Source: Streptosporangium sp. NBC_01755
GTDB lineage: Bacteria; Actinomycetota; Actinomycetes; Streptosporangiales; Streptosporangiaceae
DNA length: 64,000 nt
Direction of reading: 5' to 3'
NCBI RefSeq assembly: GCF_035917995.1
Contig: NZ_CP109131.1
Coordinates: 1,054,001-1,118,000, forward strand
In this document: positions 1 to 9,037 of the stretch, one piece after another
Layout of the letters: the number at the start of each line of letters is the position of its first letter
Position numbering within the stretch: position 1 is the first letter of the stretch
Translations under genes and position numbers: made by a program
The notes under the pieces: generated by a model
Database searches by the model: none
What the model saw: the letters and a program-made list of their open reading frames with translations, nothing else
What the model was told of the DNA's origin: nothing

Positions 1-2249
1 TTGACCTTGCGCTGGACCACGATCGGCACCCCGTACAGGGTGACCTTCTCGTACGCCATCACCGAGCCCTGCTTCTTCTCCCAGTGCGGCTCGGAGTAGG
101 TGCGCTTGATCAGGTGCGCGGCGAGCGGCTCGACCCACTCGGGTTCGATCTTGGCGTTGACCCGGGCCCAGAGGCGGGAGGTCTCCACCAGCTCGGCGGA
201 CATCACCCAGAGCGGCTGCTTCTTGGCGAGCGCGGAACCAGGGAAGATCGCGAACCTGGCGTTGCGCGCGCCGACATACTCCGTGAACGGCCTACGCGGC
301 TCGGCCATCGGCCTGCGCGGCTCGTTCGTGCCGCGGCGGGCGCCGGGCTCCGCGGTCTTCTTGTCGATGTCCTTGACACCGACGTGGGAGAGCAGACCGG
401 ACAGCAGTGAGATGTGGATCTTCTGCTCGTCGCCGGGGGTGCTATTGAGGGCGACGCCGAGGGTCTTCGACGTCTGGCGTAGCTGGCCGTAGACGTCCTG
501 CCACTCACGGACCCGCAGGTAGTTGAGGAACTCGGCCTTGCACAGGCGCCGGAACGCGCTGGAGGACAGCTCCTTCTGCTGCTCCTGCAGGTAGTTCCAC
601 AGGTTCAGGTAGGAGACGAAGTCGGACTCCTTGTCGGCGAAGCGGCGGTGCTTGTCGTCGGCGGCCTGCTGCTTGTCCGCCGGGCGCTCGCGCGGGTCCT
701 GGATCGACAGGGCGGAGGCGATGACCATGACCTCGCGGACGCAGCCGTTGTGGTCGGCCTCCAGCACCATGCGGGCCAGTCGCGGGTCGACGGGGAGCCC
801 GGCCAGCTTGCGGCCGAGCGGGGTCATCTGCCGCCCCTGGTCGAAGGCGCCCAGCTCCTGCAGCAGGTCGTAACCGTCCCTGACCTGGCGCTGGTCGGGC
901 GGCTCGACGAACGGGAAGGCCCCGATGTCGCCCAGGCCGATCGAGGTCATCTGCAGGATGACCGAGGCGAGGTTGGTGCGGAGGATCTCCGGGTCGGTGA
1001 ACTCCGGCCGGGTGACGAAGTCGTCCTCCTCGTACAGCCGGATGCAGATTCCGTCGGAGACGCGGCCGCAGCGGCCCTTGCGCTGGTTGGCCGAGGCCTG
1101 GGAGATCGCCTCGATGGGGAGGCGCTGGACCTTGGTGCGGTGGCTGTAGCGGGAGATGCGGGCGAATCCGGGGTCGACCACGTATTTGATACCGGGCACG
1201 GTCAGTGAGGTCTCGGCCACGTTGGTGGCCAGCACGACCCTGCGGTTGGTGTGCCGCTGGAAGACCTTGTGCTGCTCGGCGGCGGACAGCCTGGCGTACA
1301 GCGGCAGGATCTCGGCGTCCTTGCGTTTGGAGAGCGCCTCGGCTGTGTCGCGGATCTCCCGCTCGCCGCTGAGGAAGACCAGGATGTCTCCGGGCCCCTC
1401 GGCACACAGTTCGTCGACGGCGTTGCCGATCGCCTGGATCTGGTCGTCGTCCTCGGCGATCGGCCGGTAACGCACCTCAACGGGGTAGGTCCGGCCGGAG
1501 ACCTCCACGATCGGCGCGTCGCCGAAGTGCTTGGAGAAGCGCTCGGGGTCGATGGTCGCCGAGGTGATGATCACCTTCAGGTCGGGGCGGCGAGGGAGGA
1601 GTTGCTTGAGGTAGCCCAGAATGAAGTCGATGTTGAGGCTGCGCTCGTGCGCCTCGTCGACGATCAGCGTGTCGTACTGGTCGAGGTCGCGGTCGTTCTG
1701 CAGCTCGGCCAGCAGGATGCCGTCCGTCATGACCTTGACGAGCGTGCCGTCGCTCACCTGGTCGGTGAAGCGCACCTTGTAGCCCACGGCGTCGCCGAGC
1801 GGGGTGTCGAGCTCTTCGGCGACGCGTTCGGCCACGGTACGGGCGGCGATGCGGCGGGGCTGGGTGTGCCCGATCAGCCCTCTGACACCCCGGCCGAGCT
1901 CCAGGCAGATCTTCGGTAGCTGGGTGGTCTTGCCCGAGCCGGTCTCACCGGCGACGATCACGACCTGGTTGTCGCGGATCGCCTCCAGGATGTCGTCCTT
2001 GCGCCGGCTGACCGGCAGCGCCTCCGGATAGGTGATCGCGGGGACGCCGGCGCGGCGCCGGGCGACCCGGCGTTCGGCCCGCTCGATGTCGGCGGTGATC
2101 TCGGTGGTGATCTTCTGCTGCGCGGCCCGGTTTCTGACCTTGCGGGCGCCGTCGAGCCTGCGTCGTAGCCGCCGCTGATCACGGAGCGTGAGCTCGGGCA
2201 GGCGCGCGTGCAGCTCGGAGAGCGGAGATGTCAAAGGAGGCGTTCCCAT
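1..2249 (-). CDS. hrpA: ATP-dependent RNA helicase HrpA-type (DEAH box), 3' end beyond window
   Basis: The frame is open from an ATG at 2249 down to base 1, giving about 749 codons. HrpA proteins are about 1300 residues, so the C-terminal half lies outside the window. Visible motifs are a Walker A GETGSGKTT near residues 101-109, PRRIAAR near 131, DEAH at about 198-201 and a SAT motif near 230. These are the RecA-like helicase core of the DEAH/HrpA family, which unwinds RNA or acts on stalled ribosomes using ATP. The N-terminal 90 residues are Arg-rich, as in HrpA. It is read on the minus strand and is separated by about 265 bases from the glucokinase gene. The family call is firm; the substrate is not visible. 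Confidence 0.93.
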   Translation of the reverse strand, partial: MGTPPLTSPLSELHARLPELTLRDQRRLRRRLDGARKVRNRAAQQKITTEITADIERAERRVARRRAGVPAITYPEALPVSRRKDDILEAIRDNQVVIVAGETGSGKTTQLPKICLELGRGVRGLIGHTQPRRIAARTVAERVAEELDTPLGDAVGYKVRFTDQVSDGTLVKVMTDGILLAELQNDRDLDQYDTLIVDEAHERSLNIDFILGYLKQLLPRRPDLKVIITSATIDPERFSKHFGDAPIVEVSGRTYPVEVRYRPIAEDDDQIQAIGNAVDELCAEGPGDILVFLSGEREIRDTAEALSKRKDAEILPLYARLSAAEQHKVFQRHTNRRVVLATNVAETSLTVPGIKYVVDPGFARISRYSHRTKVQRLPIEAISQASANQRKGRCGRVSDGICIRLYEEDDFVTRPEFTDPEILRTNLASVILQMTSIGLGDIGAFPFVEPPDQRQVRDGYDLLQELGAFDQGRQMTPLGRKLAGLPVDPRLARMVLEADHNGCVREVMVIASALSIQDPRERPADKQQAADDKHRRFADKESDFVSYLNLWNYLQEQQKELSSSAFRRLCKAEFLNYLRVREWQDVYGQLRQTSKTLGVALNSTPGDEQKIHISLLSGLLSHVGVKDIDKKTAEPGARRGTNEPRRPMAEPRRPFTEYVGARNARFAIFPGSALAKKQPLWVMSAELVETSRLWARVNAKIEPEWVEPLAAHLIKRTYSEPHWEKKQGSVMAYEKVTLYGVPIVVQRKV

Positions 2250-2514
2250 ACTGAAACCCAGGATACTTTCGGCCCGCGCGTGAAGGCTCACGCGTGCCCT
2301 GCGAAGGCCCCCGTGTGAAGCCCCAACCGTTCATGCTGCCCGGCCCGCCGCTTCCCCGCATCCCAATATCCACCCCCACATCCACCCCCCGGATCCCCCA
2401 CCGGGGAAAGAGAGCGGGTTTCGAACCCGATGAAAGTTTCAGAACCCTGTCCAGGACCGGTCCGGAATGGTGCTCCGGCCGGCCCCCGCCACGGCAGGAT
2501 CCGCGAGAGGGGAC

Positions 2515-3267
2515 CTAAGCGGTCCGGTTCCGTGGCTTTTGCAAGGTCGCCATGGCCGCGCCCACGATGCCCGCCTCGTTCTGGAGACCGGCGGGAACGA
2601 TCGGGGTACGTATCTTGATCCGGGGCAGGAACCTGTCGGCTTTCTTGCTGACCCCTCCGCCGATGACGAACAGCGAGGGAGAGAAAAGCGCCTCAAGGTG
2701 TTCGAGATACTCGGCCACCCTGTCGGCCCACTCGTCCCAGCCGAGGCCGTGCGCCTCCCGCGCGTGGTCCGAGGCGCGCTTCTCGGCCTCCTTGCCCTTG
2801 AGCTCCAGGTGGCCGAGTTCGGTGTTGGGCACCAGACGGCCGTCCATGAGCAGGGCACTGCCGATCCCGGTGCCGAAGGTCAGCAGCATGACCACACCCG
2901 ATCTGTCCCTGGCCGCCCCCACCGCCACCTCGGCCAGGCCCGCCGCGTCGGCGTCGTTGAGCACCGTCACCGACAGGCCGGTCTCCGCGGAGAACAACTC
3001 CCGCGCGTTCGTGCCGATCCACTCCTTGTCCACATTGGCGGCCGAGCCGACGACCCCGTCGACCACGACTCCGGGGAAGGTCACGCCCACCTGTCCGTTC
3101 CAGCCGAAGTGCCGGACGATCCGCACCACCACCTCGGCCACCGCTCTGGGCTTGGCGGGCTTCGGTGTGGGGATGCGCAGCCGCTCCCGTGTCAGCCGCC
3201 CCGTGGCGACGTCCACCGGCGCACCTTTGATTCCCGACCCGCCGATGTCGATTCCCAGTGCTTCCAT
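2515..3267 (-). CDS. ppgK: polyphosphate glucokinase
   Basis: This 250-residue ROK-fold kinase begins with the phosphate-binding motif [10 protein letters not shown]. It also has the GTGIGSAL loop near residue 115 and the E-x-G-H-like segment NTELGHLEL near 135. Family knowledge: actinobacterial PpgK phosphorylates glucose to glucose-6-phosphate using inorganic polyphosphate as well as ATP, in the cytoplasm. The length and the short N-terminus fit PpgK rather than the roughly 310-residue ATP-dependent ROK glucokinases (compare the gene at 51.3 kb). The start at 3267 follows a strong ribosome site, AGGAGGTGGGCCC. It is monocistronic by spacing. Confidence 0.93.
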   Translation of the reverse strand: MEALGIDIGGSGIKGAPVDVATGRLTRERLRIPTPKPAKPRAVAEVVVRIVRHFGWNGQVGVTFPGVVVDGVVGSAANVDKEWIGTNARELFSAETGLSVTVLNDADAAGLAEVAVGAARDRSGVVMLLTFGTGIGSALLMDGRLVPNTELGHLELKGKEAEKRASDHAREAHGLGWDEWADRVAEYLEHLEALFSPSLFVIGGGVSKKADRFLPRIKIRTPIVPAGLQNEAGIVGAAMATLQKPRNRTA

Positions 3268-3395
3268 GGGCCCACCTCCTGCCGCTCCTCTTCCCCCTGA
3301 TCGACGGCTGATACTCGTTTGCAGATGGCGATCAACCCATTTGAAAGCAGCCTATTTCAGACTTTGGGCATCGCAGCCGGAAAGGAACCCTACCC

Positions 3396-3905
3396 ATGAT
3401 GACCATCCGTTCCCTGACAGGGCTCGCCCTTGCCGCCGTTCTCATCTCGATCACCCCGGCGGCCGCCCAGGCGGCGACCGGCCCGGCCGGTGAGGGCACG
3501 ACGGCCGCGCGGAGCGCCACCCAGGGCACCATCCAGTGGAGCACCAAGTACGCTCCCGGCCGGAAGGCCAAGACACACGGCTCGCTGACGGTCTCCGGCG
3601 AGGACCACGCCGACATCCCCGCCGCCGCGACGAGCCGGATCTCCGGCAAGGTCTACGACCTGACCAAGGGGTCCTCGTGCGGCTGGGCGGTCTTCCGCCT
3701 CACCTACCGGACCGCGGGCGGGAACCTGCCGTTCAAGCACCACAGCGTCGTCGACTGCTCGTACGGCACCCCGAAGTCGTTCGCGTTCACCCAGCGCAAC
3801 CTCTACCAGCTCGAACTGAAGGTCTGCTCGGGGGCCAAGGCTTCCAAGCCCTCAGTGAACTGCCTGTACGCGGGTAGCTGGAAGGTCCTCTACGTCTCGA
3901 AGTGA
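3396..3905 (+). CDS. secreted protein of unknown function
   Basis: A protein of 169 residues with a clear Sec signal peptide: a hydrophobic stretch at residues 6-20 and an AQA-AT cleavage region near 26. The mature part is about 140 residues, has four Cys residues that could form disulfides, and is rich in Ser, Thr and Lys. I recognise no catalytic motif or family. The start is the ATG at 3396; a second ATG one codon later is equally possible. The last 24 bases, including the stop codon, are part of a 57-bp tandem duplication. A hairpin able to act as a terminator follows. Confidence 0.75.
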   Translation: MMTIRSLTGLALAAVLISITPAAAQAATGPAGEGTTAARSATQGTIQWSTKYAPGRKAKTHGSLTVSGEDHADIPAAATSRISGKVYDLTKGSSCGWAVFRLTYRTAGGNLPFKHHSVVDCSYGTPKSFAFTQRNLYQLELKVCSGAKASKPSVNCLYAGSWKVLYVSK

Positions 3906-3995
3906 CCGGCGGCCAGGGTTTCCCCCCGGCCTCCCGGCAAGGTCCTCTACGTCTCGAAGTGACCGGCGGCCAGGGTTTCCCCCCGGCCTCCCGGC
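3882..3995. repeat. 57-bp perfect tandem duplication across a stop codon
   Basis: Bases 3882-3938 are repeated exactly at 3939-3995. Each copy contains the last codons and stop of the upstream secreted-protein gene plus the 5' arm of a downstream hairpin, so the second copy is untranslated. It looks like a recent slippage or recombination event. Confidence 0.95.
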
Positions 3996-4006
3996 ATGGC
4001 CGCCGG
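3963..4006 (+). terminator. candidate terminator hairpin
   Basis: CCGGCGGCCA at about 3963-3972 pairs perfectly with TGGCCGCCGG about 24 bases later (about 3997-4006). There is no T tract, which is common in high-GC actinobacteria. It lies between the convergent genes ending at 3905 and 4028 and could serve both. Confidence 0.5.
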
Positions 4007-4027
4007 GCCCGCCCCTCGCTGAGAGCG

Positions 4028-5044
4028 TCAGCTCGCCGGGGAAACGGCCCGGCGCCTGCGGCGTACCGCGAAGCCGAGGACGGTGGCGGGCAGCACGACC
4101 AGCCCCGCGATCAGCCCCGCCAGGGGCAGGTAGTCCTGGTCGGGCGTGACGGACGAGCCCGTGCCGGTCGCGGGGAAGGTGACGGTGGCGGTGACCATCC
4201 GTTTCACCATGCCGCTCATCAGGGTCAGCCGTACCTTCCAGGGGCCGTCCGGTACCTGCTTGTCCAGGGTCACGCTCACCGGAGCGGCGGAACCCGGAAG
4301 CAGCGTGACCCCCAGATCGGCGGGGAAAGGCCCGGCCTGCAGGCCGCTGGGCCCGTCGGACAGCGACAGCGTCCCGCTCATGTCCAGCGTCCGCTTACCG
4401 GTGTTACGGATCAGTACCTCCAGTTGCGGACTACCGTCCGGGGCGCGCTTGGGCGTCAGATTCTCGATCCGGAAGTCCGAGGGCGGCTCACCACCGCTCC
4501 CGACGTCGAGGTAGACGCGGATCCCGACACGATTGATGACGCGCACCGGGTTGGCGTCGTCGGATTCGGCCATGCTCTCCGCCCAGACGACGCCGTACCG
4601 CTCGCCCCGCGAGGCGGCGGGCGGCACCTTGATCGTCACCTGCGCGATCTCCTTGGCGCCCGGTGCCACGTCGATCGAGGGACGGTCGAGTGACATCCAG
4701 CTCGCCAACTCGTTCTGGACCTGGCCCGGTGGCGCGCTGAAAGCATTCCGCACGATGTCGGCACTGGCCGGATACAGGCTGATGTGCTGGGCCCTCCTGG
4801 AGGTGTTGGACACCTCCAGCTTTCGCTGGATGGTGGTGCCCGGATGGAGATGGTCGACGATGTAGGAGAGCGCACGCGGGTCGTTGCGGTGGCTGACCGG
4901 CGCCTCAAGGAGACGGATGCCGATCGTGCCATGGGGGTCGGCGGCGACCGGGCCCGTTGTGACCAAGCCCGTTGTGACCGGGCTCGTTGTGACCGGGCTC
5001 GCGCCGGCCGCGCTGGAGGACAACGCGGCCAGCAGCGTCAGCAT
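4028..5044 (-). CDS. DUF916 / WxL-interacting-like cell-surface protein
   Basis: A protein of 338 residues. It has an N-terminal hydrophobic segment, a region of PVTT repeats encoded by a 15-bp DNA repeat, a beta-rich domain resembling DUF916 (GTIGIRLL near residue 40, then SRGERYGVVWAE near 145), a second Ig-like beta domain, a C-terminal membrane helix near 305-328 and an Arg-rich tail. This is the layout of surface proteins held in the membrane at the C terminus. It lies 19 bases downstream of the WxL-like gene and is probably co-transcribed with it. The signal peptide from the ATG at 5044 lacks basic residues; no better in-frame ATG/GTG exists after the upstream stop, so the start is uncertain. 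DUF916 proteins bind peptidoglycan and WxL proteins in Firmicutes; the role here is inferred. Confidence 0.7.
   Translation of the reverse strand: MLTLLAALSSSAAGASPVTTSPVTTGLVTTGPVAADPHGTIGIRLLEAPVSHRNDPRALSYIVDHLHPGTTIQRKLEVSNTSRRAQHISLYPASADIVRNAFSAPPGQVQNELASWMSLDRPSIDVAPGAKEIAQVTIKVPPAASRGERYGVVWAESMAESDDANPVRVINRVGIRVYLDVGSGGEPPSDFRIENLTPKRAPDGSPQLEVLIRNTGKRTLDMSGTLSLSDGPSGLQAGPFPADLGVTLLPGSAAPVSVTLDKQVPDGPWKVRLTLMSGMVKRMVTATVTFPATGTGSSVTPDQDYLPLAGLIAGLVVLPATVLGFAVRRRRRAVSPAS
4949..5008. repeat. 15-bp tandem repeats encoding PVTT units
   Basis: Three to four copies of a CCGTTGTGACC-like 15-bp unit lie in the 5' part of the DUF916-like gene. They add Pro/Val/Thr linker residues after the signal peptide. 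Copy number could vary without breaking the frame. Confidence 0.75.
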
Positions 5045-5063
5045 GAACGATCCAGCGAGCCGG

Positions 5064-5615
5064 TTATGCCACCTGATGTGTCACCGTACCGCTGTAGGTG
5101 CCCAGCTCGGTCGTGATGGGGACGTTGACGATCAGAGTGGGGTTCCAGGTGGCCGTGCTGCCGCCGGTGCCCCCCGTGTGGCCGAAGGCCGTCACGGCGG
5201 TCTCCGTCGTACCGGTCAGGGCGATGGCGTCGCCTGCCGTGAGCTGTCCCGGGGTGAAGGTGCCGCCGCCGGTGGTGGCGGTCGCCGGACCTGACCAGTA
5301 CTGCACCGCGGCGAAGGGAACGGTCAGGGCGTCGACGGTGAAGTCCGTCGCGAACACCGACGCGGTCCAGACCGAGGTGGCCCCGCCACGGGTGTCGGAG
5401 ACCGACACCGGGCCGATCTGCCCGGTGACCGAACCGGCCGGAGGAGCGGAGCCGATGTTGATCGGACCGACCGGCGCGGTGATGTCCAGGCTTCCCGCCG
5501 ACACGGTGAACGTGACGATGGTGTCGGCGCTGGGGGCCGCCACCGCCGGAGCCGCCAGGATGAACAGCAGGACGCCCGCACCCGCTGAGGCGAGTGCGGC
5601 GAATCTCTTACGCAA
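5064..5615 (-). CDS. secreted WxL-like surface protein
   Basis: About 183 residues from a TTG start at 5615, chosen because GGAAGGAAGAG sits just upstream and the protein then opens with the basic signal sequence LRKRFAALAS. A longer in-frame ORF to 5681 lacks a ribosome site. A hydrophobic segment ends in PAVAAPSAD, a Sec cleavage region. The mature part is beta-rich, poor in charge, and contains VWTASVFATDF and a C-terminal GTYSGTVTHQVA, resembling the C-terminal half of WxL-type surface domains. It stands 19 bases upstream of the DUF916-like gene, the usual partner of WxL proteins. Confidence 0.65.
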   Translation of the reverse strand: MRKRFAALASAGAGVLLFILAAPAVAAPSADTIVTFTVSAGSLDITAPVGPINIGSAPPAGSVTGQIGPVSVSDTRGGATSVWTASVFATDFTVDALTVPFAAVQYWSGPATATTGGGTFTPGQLTAGDAIALTGTTETAVTAFGHTGGTGGSTATWNPTLIVNVPITTELGTYSGTVTHQVA

Positions 5616-6005
5616 GGTCTCTTCCTTCCGAATGACGGAGCATGTCCTCGGGGGGACGAGCAAGCATTGGATCTTCCACACCCGCTCCGATCACCTTAAG
5701 AGATCAGCAACTACACAGCGTGACCGAAATGGCAAAATGGCGACCCACAGATGGCCCGGTAACGCCCAAAGGGCCGGACAGGCCCCGCGACGCCCCAGAG
5801 TGAGCACATCGCCCTTCGGTGGGCCGGCCCGAGATGGGAACCGGCCCGAGGCGGAAACCGATCCGGATTCGCAAGGAAAGAGTTATTTTTTGGAAATCAC
5901 CAATATTAAGCGTCTACCTCTAGAGCATATTTCCGTAATATTCCAATGTAAATTTCCAAGCTCACGACAAACGCTTACGAGAACAGCGATGGCCGGCGAG
6001 TTCCC
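5616..6005. other. AT-rich intergenic upstream region
   Basis: No gene was seen. About 5880-5990 is markedly AT-rich for this chromosome and includes AATATT and TAATATTCC stretches. It probably carries the promoter for the leftward WxL/DUF916 pair. No operator was identified. Confidence 0.4.
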
Positions 6006-6986
6006 TCAGCGCTTCACCGGGCCTGTCGAGGCCCTGACCACCAGCTCGGGCTCGAACAGCAGCTCGTCGGCCGGGACCAGCGCCTTGTCGATCTGGGCCG
6101 CGAGGAGGTCGACGACCGCGCGGCCCATCGCGTCGATCGGCTGGCGCAGCGTCGTCAGCGGCGGGTCCGTGCAGTTCATCAGCGCGGAGTCGTCATAGCC
6201 GATCACCGAGACGTCGCCGGGCACGGAGAGGCCCGCCCTGCGGGCCGCCCTGATCGCCCCCAGGGCCATCACGTCGCTGGCGCAGATGACGCCGGTCACA
6301 CCCCTGCGTATCAGCCGCGCGGTCGCCGCATGCCCGCCTTCCAGGGAGAACATGGTGTGCTCCACGAATTCCGGGTCAAGCCCCGCCGCGTCCAGCTTGC
6401 GCTGTGAGGGCACGTGGTCGGGGGGTCCGAGCACCATGCCGATCCGCTCGTGGCCCAGCGACCGCAGGTGACCGAGCGCCATCTCGGCGGCGACCACGTC
6501 GTCGCAGGAGACCTGCGGGAAGGCGAGGTGCGCGACCGCGGCGTTCACCAGCACGGTCGGCAGGCGCCGCTCCCGCAGCAGCTCGTAGTGCTCGTGCGAG
6601 GCGTCCGCCTGGGCGAACAGACCTCCGGCGAACACCACGCCCGACACCTGCTGCTGGAGCAGCAGGTCGACGTACTCCGCCTCGGAGACGCCGCCCAGGG
6701 TGCGGGTGCACAGCACGGAGGTGAACCCCTGCTGGGCCAGTGCCCCACCGACCACCTCGGCGAAAGCGGGAAAGATGGGGTTCTGCAACTCGGGGAGCAC
6801 GAGCCCGACCAGCCTCGCCCGGTCACCCCGCAGTTGGGTCGGCCGCTCGTAGCCGAGCACGTCGAGCGCGGTGAGCACGGCCTCGCGGGTCGCCTCGGAC
6901 ACCCCCGGCTTCCCGTTGAGCACGCGACTGACCGTCGCCTCGCTCATCCCGACCTTCTTGGCCACTTCTGCAAGCCGTCGCGTCAT
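6006..6986 (-). CDS. LacI-family transcriptional regulator
   Basis: 326 residues from the ATG at 6986. The N-terminal helix-turn-helix is classic LacI: LAEVAKKVGMSEATVSRVLNG, followed by the hinge helix GVSEATREAVLTALDVLGYERP. The rest is a periplasmic-binding-protein-like sugar-sensor domain (LVGLVLPELQNPIFPAFAE; a C-terminal TTLRQPIDAMGRAVVDLL). The frame extends nine codons upstream, but the 6986 start gives the normal LacI length. Which sugar it senses cannot be read, because no transport or catabolic gene is next to it. An imperfect CG-centred palindrome lies 39 bases upstream and may be an autoregulatory operator. Confidence 0.92.
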   Translation of the reverse strand: MTRRLAEVAKKVGMSEATVSRVLNGKPGVSEATREAVLTALDVLGYERPTQLRGDRARLVGLVLPELQNPIFPAFAEVVGGALAQQGFTSVLCTRTLGGVSEAEYVDLLLQQQVSGVVFAGGLFAQADASHEHYELLRERRLPTVLVNAAVAHLAFPQVSCDDVVAAEMALGHLRSLGHERIGMVLGPPDHVPSQRKLDAAGLDPEFVEHTMFSLEGGHAATARLIRRGVTGVICASDVMALGAIRAARRAGLSVPGDVSVIGYDDSALMNCTDPPLTTLRQPIDAMGRAVVDLLAAQIDKALVPADELLFEPELVVRASTGPVKR

Positions 6987-7024
6987 GATGAAACTATAAG
7001 GCAAAAGAAGCAATTACTTGCGTA

Positions 7025-7038
7025 AACTTGCGAAAGTT
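7025..7038. promoter_or_regulatory. candidate LacI-family operator
   Basis: AACTTGCGAAAGTT is a 14-bp palindrome with six of seven pairs matching and a central CG, the usual symmetry of LacI-family operators. It lies upstream of the LacI gene start. Confidence 0.4.
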
Positions 7039-7073
7039 ACGTCAAGAGTCAAGCGCCCGGATAGCCGCCCCGT

Positions 7074-8711
7074 TCAGCTTTCGGTGATCCGACCGGCGTC
7101 GACGTGGATCCGCCGGGTGGTGTGCACCGCGTCCAGCATCCGGCGGTCGTGGGTGACCAGCAGCAGCGTACCGGGGTAGGAGGCGAGCGCGGACTCCAGC
7201 TGTTCGATCGCGACCAGGTCCAGGTGGTTGGTCGGCTCGTCGAGCACGAGCAGGTTCACCCCGCGTGCCTGGAGCAGCGCCAGCGCGGCCCTGGTCCGCT
7301 CCCCCGGCGACAGGGTGACGGCCGGGCGCGGCACATGCGCGGCGCGCAGCCCGAACTTGGCCAGCAGGGTACGGACGTCGGCGGGGGCCATGTCGGGCAC
7401 GGCGGCACCGAAGGCGTCCACCAGGGGCTCATCACCGAGGAACAGCCCACGCGCCTGGTCCACCTCGCCGACGACCACGCCGGGACCGAGCGAGGCGTCC
7501 CCCTCCTGGAGCGGGATCCGGCCCAGGAGCGCGGCGAGCAGCGTGGACTTGCCGGAGCCGTTGGCGCCGGTGACGGCCACCCGGTCGGCCCAGCCGACCT
7601 GCAGGTTCACCGGGCCGAGAGTGAACGCGCCACGCCGGACCACGGCCTCGCGCAGCGTCGCGACGACGGCTCCGGAGCGGGGGGCCACCGCGATCTCCAT
7701 CCGGAGCTCCCACTCCTTGCGCGGCTCCTCGACCTCCTCCAGCCGCTCGATCATCCGCTCGGTCTGGCGGGCCTTCGCGGCCTGCTTCTCGGTCGTCTCG
7801 CTACGGAAGCTGCGGCCGATCTTGTCATTGTCCGGCGCCTTGCGCCGTGCGTTCTTGACGCCCTTCTCCATCCAGGCCCGCTGGATCCCGGCGCGCTGCT
7901 TGAGGGAGGCGACGGTGCCGGCGTACTCCTCGTACTCGTCGCGGGCGTGCCTGCGGGCGACCTCGCGCTCGGCGAGGTACGCCTCGTAGCCGCCGCCGTG
8001 GAGGCGGATCAACTGCTGGGCGAGGTCGAGTTCGACGACCCGGTTCACTGTCCTGGCCAGGAACTCACGGTCGTGGCTGACGAGGACGGTCCCGGCACGC
8101 AGGCCCGCGACGAAGCGTTCGAGCCGCTCCAGACCCTCCAGGTCGAGGTCGTTGGTGGGTTCGTCCAGCAGGAAGACGTCGTAGCGGCTGAGCAGCAGAG
8201 AGGCCATGCCCGCCCGCGCCGCCTGACCTCCGGAGAGCGCCGTCATCGGCCTGTCGAGCTCCACCGCGAGGCCGAGTTCGGCGACGACCTCCCCCGCCCG
8301 GTCCTCCAGGTCGGCACCGCCCAGGGCGAGCCAGCGCTCCAGACCGACGGCGTACTCGTCGTCGGCACCCGGGCGGCCCTCGACCAGCCCCTGGGTCGCG
8401 GCGTCCAGCGCGCGCTGCGCGGCGGCCACCCCGGTGCGGCGGGCCAGGAAGTCCGCGACCGTCTCATCCGCCCGTCGCTCGCGCTCCTGCGGCAGGTAAC
8501 CGACCGACGCCGACGGTGGGCTGAGCCGTACGGAGCCGTGCTCGGGGGGCAGCAGCCCGGCGAGGATACGCATCAGGGTGGACTTCCCCGCGCCGTTCAC
8601 ACCGACCAGGCCGACGACGTCGCCTGGGGCGACCACCAGGTCGAGCCCGGCGAAAAGCGCTCGGTCGCCGTGTCCGGCGGCCAGATCCTTGGCGACGATG
8701 GTGGCACTCAT
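7074..8711 (-). CDS. ABC-F family ATPase (twin ATP-binding cassettes, no membrane domain)
   Basis: 545 residues with two ABC domains. The first has Walker A GVNGAGKST near residue 37, signature LSGGQAARAG near 180 and Walker B VFLLDEPTNDLDLEG. The second has Walker A GANGSGKST, signature LSPGERTRAALA and Walker B LLVLDEPTNHLDL. A basic, charged linker near residues 230-330 joins them. There are no membrane segments, so this is an ABC-F protein; the family acts on ribosomes, in translation or in antibiotic protection. The subfamily is not decidable by eye. No antibiotic cluster is adjacent, so a housekeeping or general resistance role is possible. Confidence 0.9.
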   Translation of the reverse strand: MSATIVAKDLAAGHGDRALFAGLDLVVAPGDVVGLVGVNGAGKSTLMRILAGLLPPEHGSVRLSPPSASVGYLPQERERRADETVADFLARRTGVAAAQRALDAATQGLVEGRPGADDEYAVGLERWLALGGADLEDRAGEVVAELGLAVELDRPMTALSGGQAARAGMASLLLSRYDVFLLDEPTNDLDLEGLERLERFVAGLRAGTVLVSHDREFLARTVNRVVELDLAQQLIRLHGGGYEAYLAEREVARRHARDEYEEYAGTVASLKQRAGIQRAWMEKGVKNARRKAPDNDKIGRSFRSETTEKQAAKARQTERMIERLEEVEEPRKEWELRMEIAVAPRSGAVVATLREAVVRRGAFTLGPVNLQVGWADRVAVTGANGSGKSTLLAALLGRIPLQEGDASLGPGVVVGEVDQARGLFLGDEPLVDAFGAAVPDMAPADVRTLLAKFGLRAAHVPRPAVTLSPGERTRAALALLQARGVNLLVLDEPTNHLDLVAIEQLESALASYPGTLLLVTHDRRMLDAVHTTRRIHVDAGRITES

Positions 8712-9037
8712 GCGTAAACGCTATCCGCCCGCGGAGACCGCAACGTCACGTCCGATATGTCCGATTGGCACTCCATCCCACCCCGAGCGGGCGCCACACG
8801 CCACCGCAACCCTTATTCCCGACAAATCGGACATATCTCTTTTAGTGGAAAAACTTTTCTGACGACGGCGATCGGCGATTGACCTGCCCATTTCCGCGGA
8901 GAAACGTTACTTTACGGAGACTTAGCGCCACTTTTTTTGGGACTTCGGGCAACATCACTTACTTCTAGGCCGTCTTATGGGGAGAAGACGGTCACTCCCG
9001 ACCGCCTCCGTCAACGGGGAGAAAAGGAATTATCTTC
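8712..9037. other. divergent intergenic region with inverted repeat
   Basis: No gene was seen. It separates the divergent ABC-F and secreted-protein genes and includes an AT-rich stretch at about 8815-8970. It contains the 13-bp inverted repeat listed separately. Confidence 0.5.
8754..8837. promoter_or_regulatory. 13-bp inverted repeat, candidate paired operator
   Basis: GATATGTCCGATT at 8754-8766 and its exact complement AATCGGACATATC at 8825-8837 are 58 bases apart. They lie upstream of the ABC-F start on one side and the secreted protein on the other. The spacing suits two sites for a looping regulator better than an RNA hairpin. The regulator is not identified. Confidence 0.45.

Noticed and set aside
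7104..8717. 537-codon rightward frame over the ABC-F gene
   Set aside because: Antisense shadow in a high-GC gene; the leftward frame has all ABC motifs.
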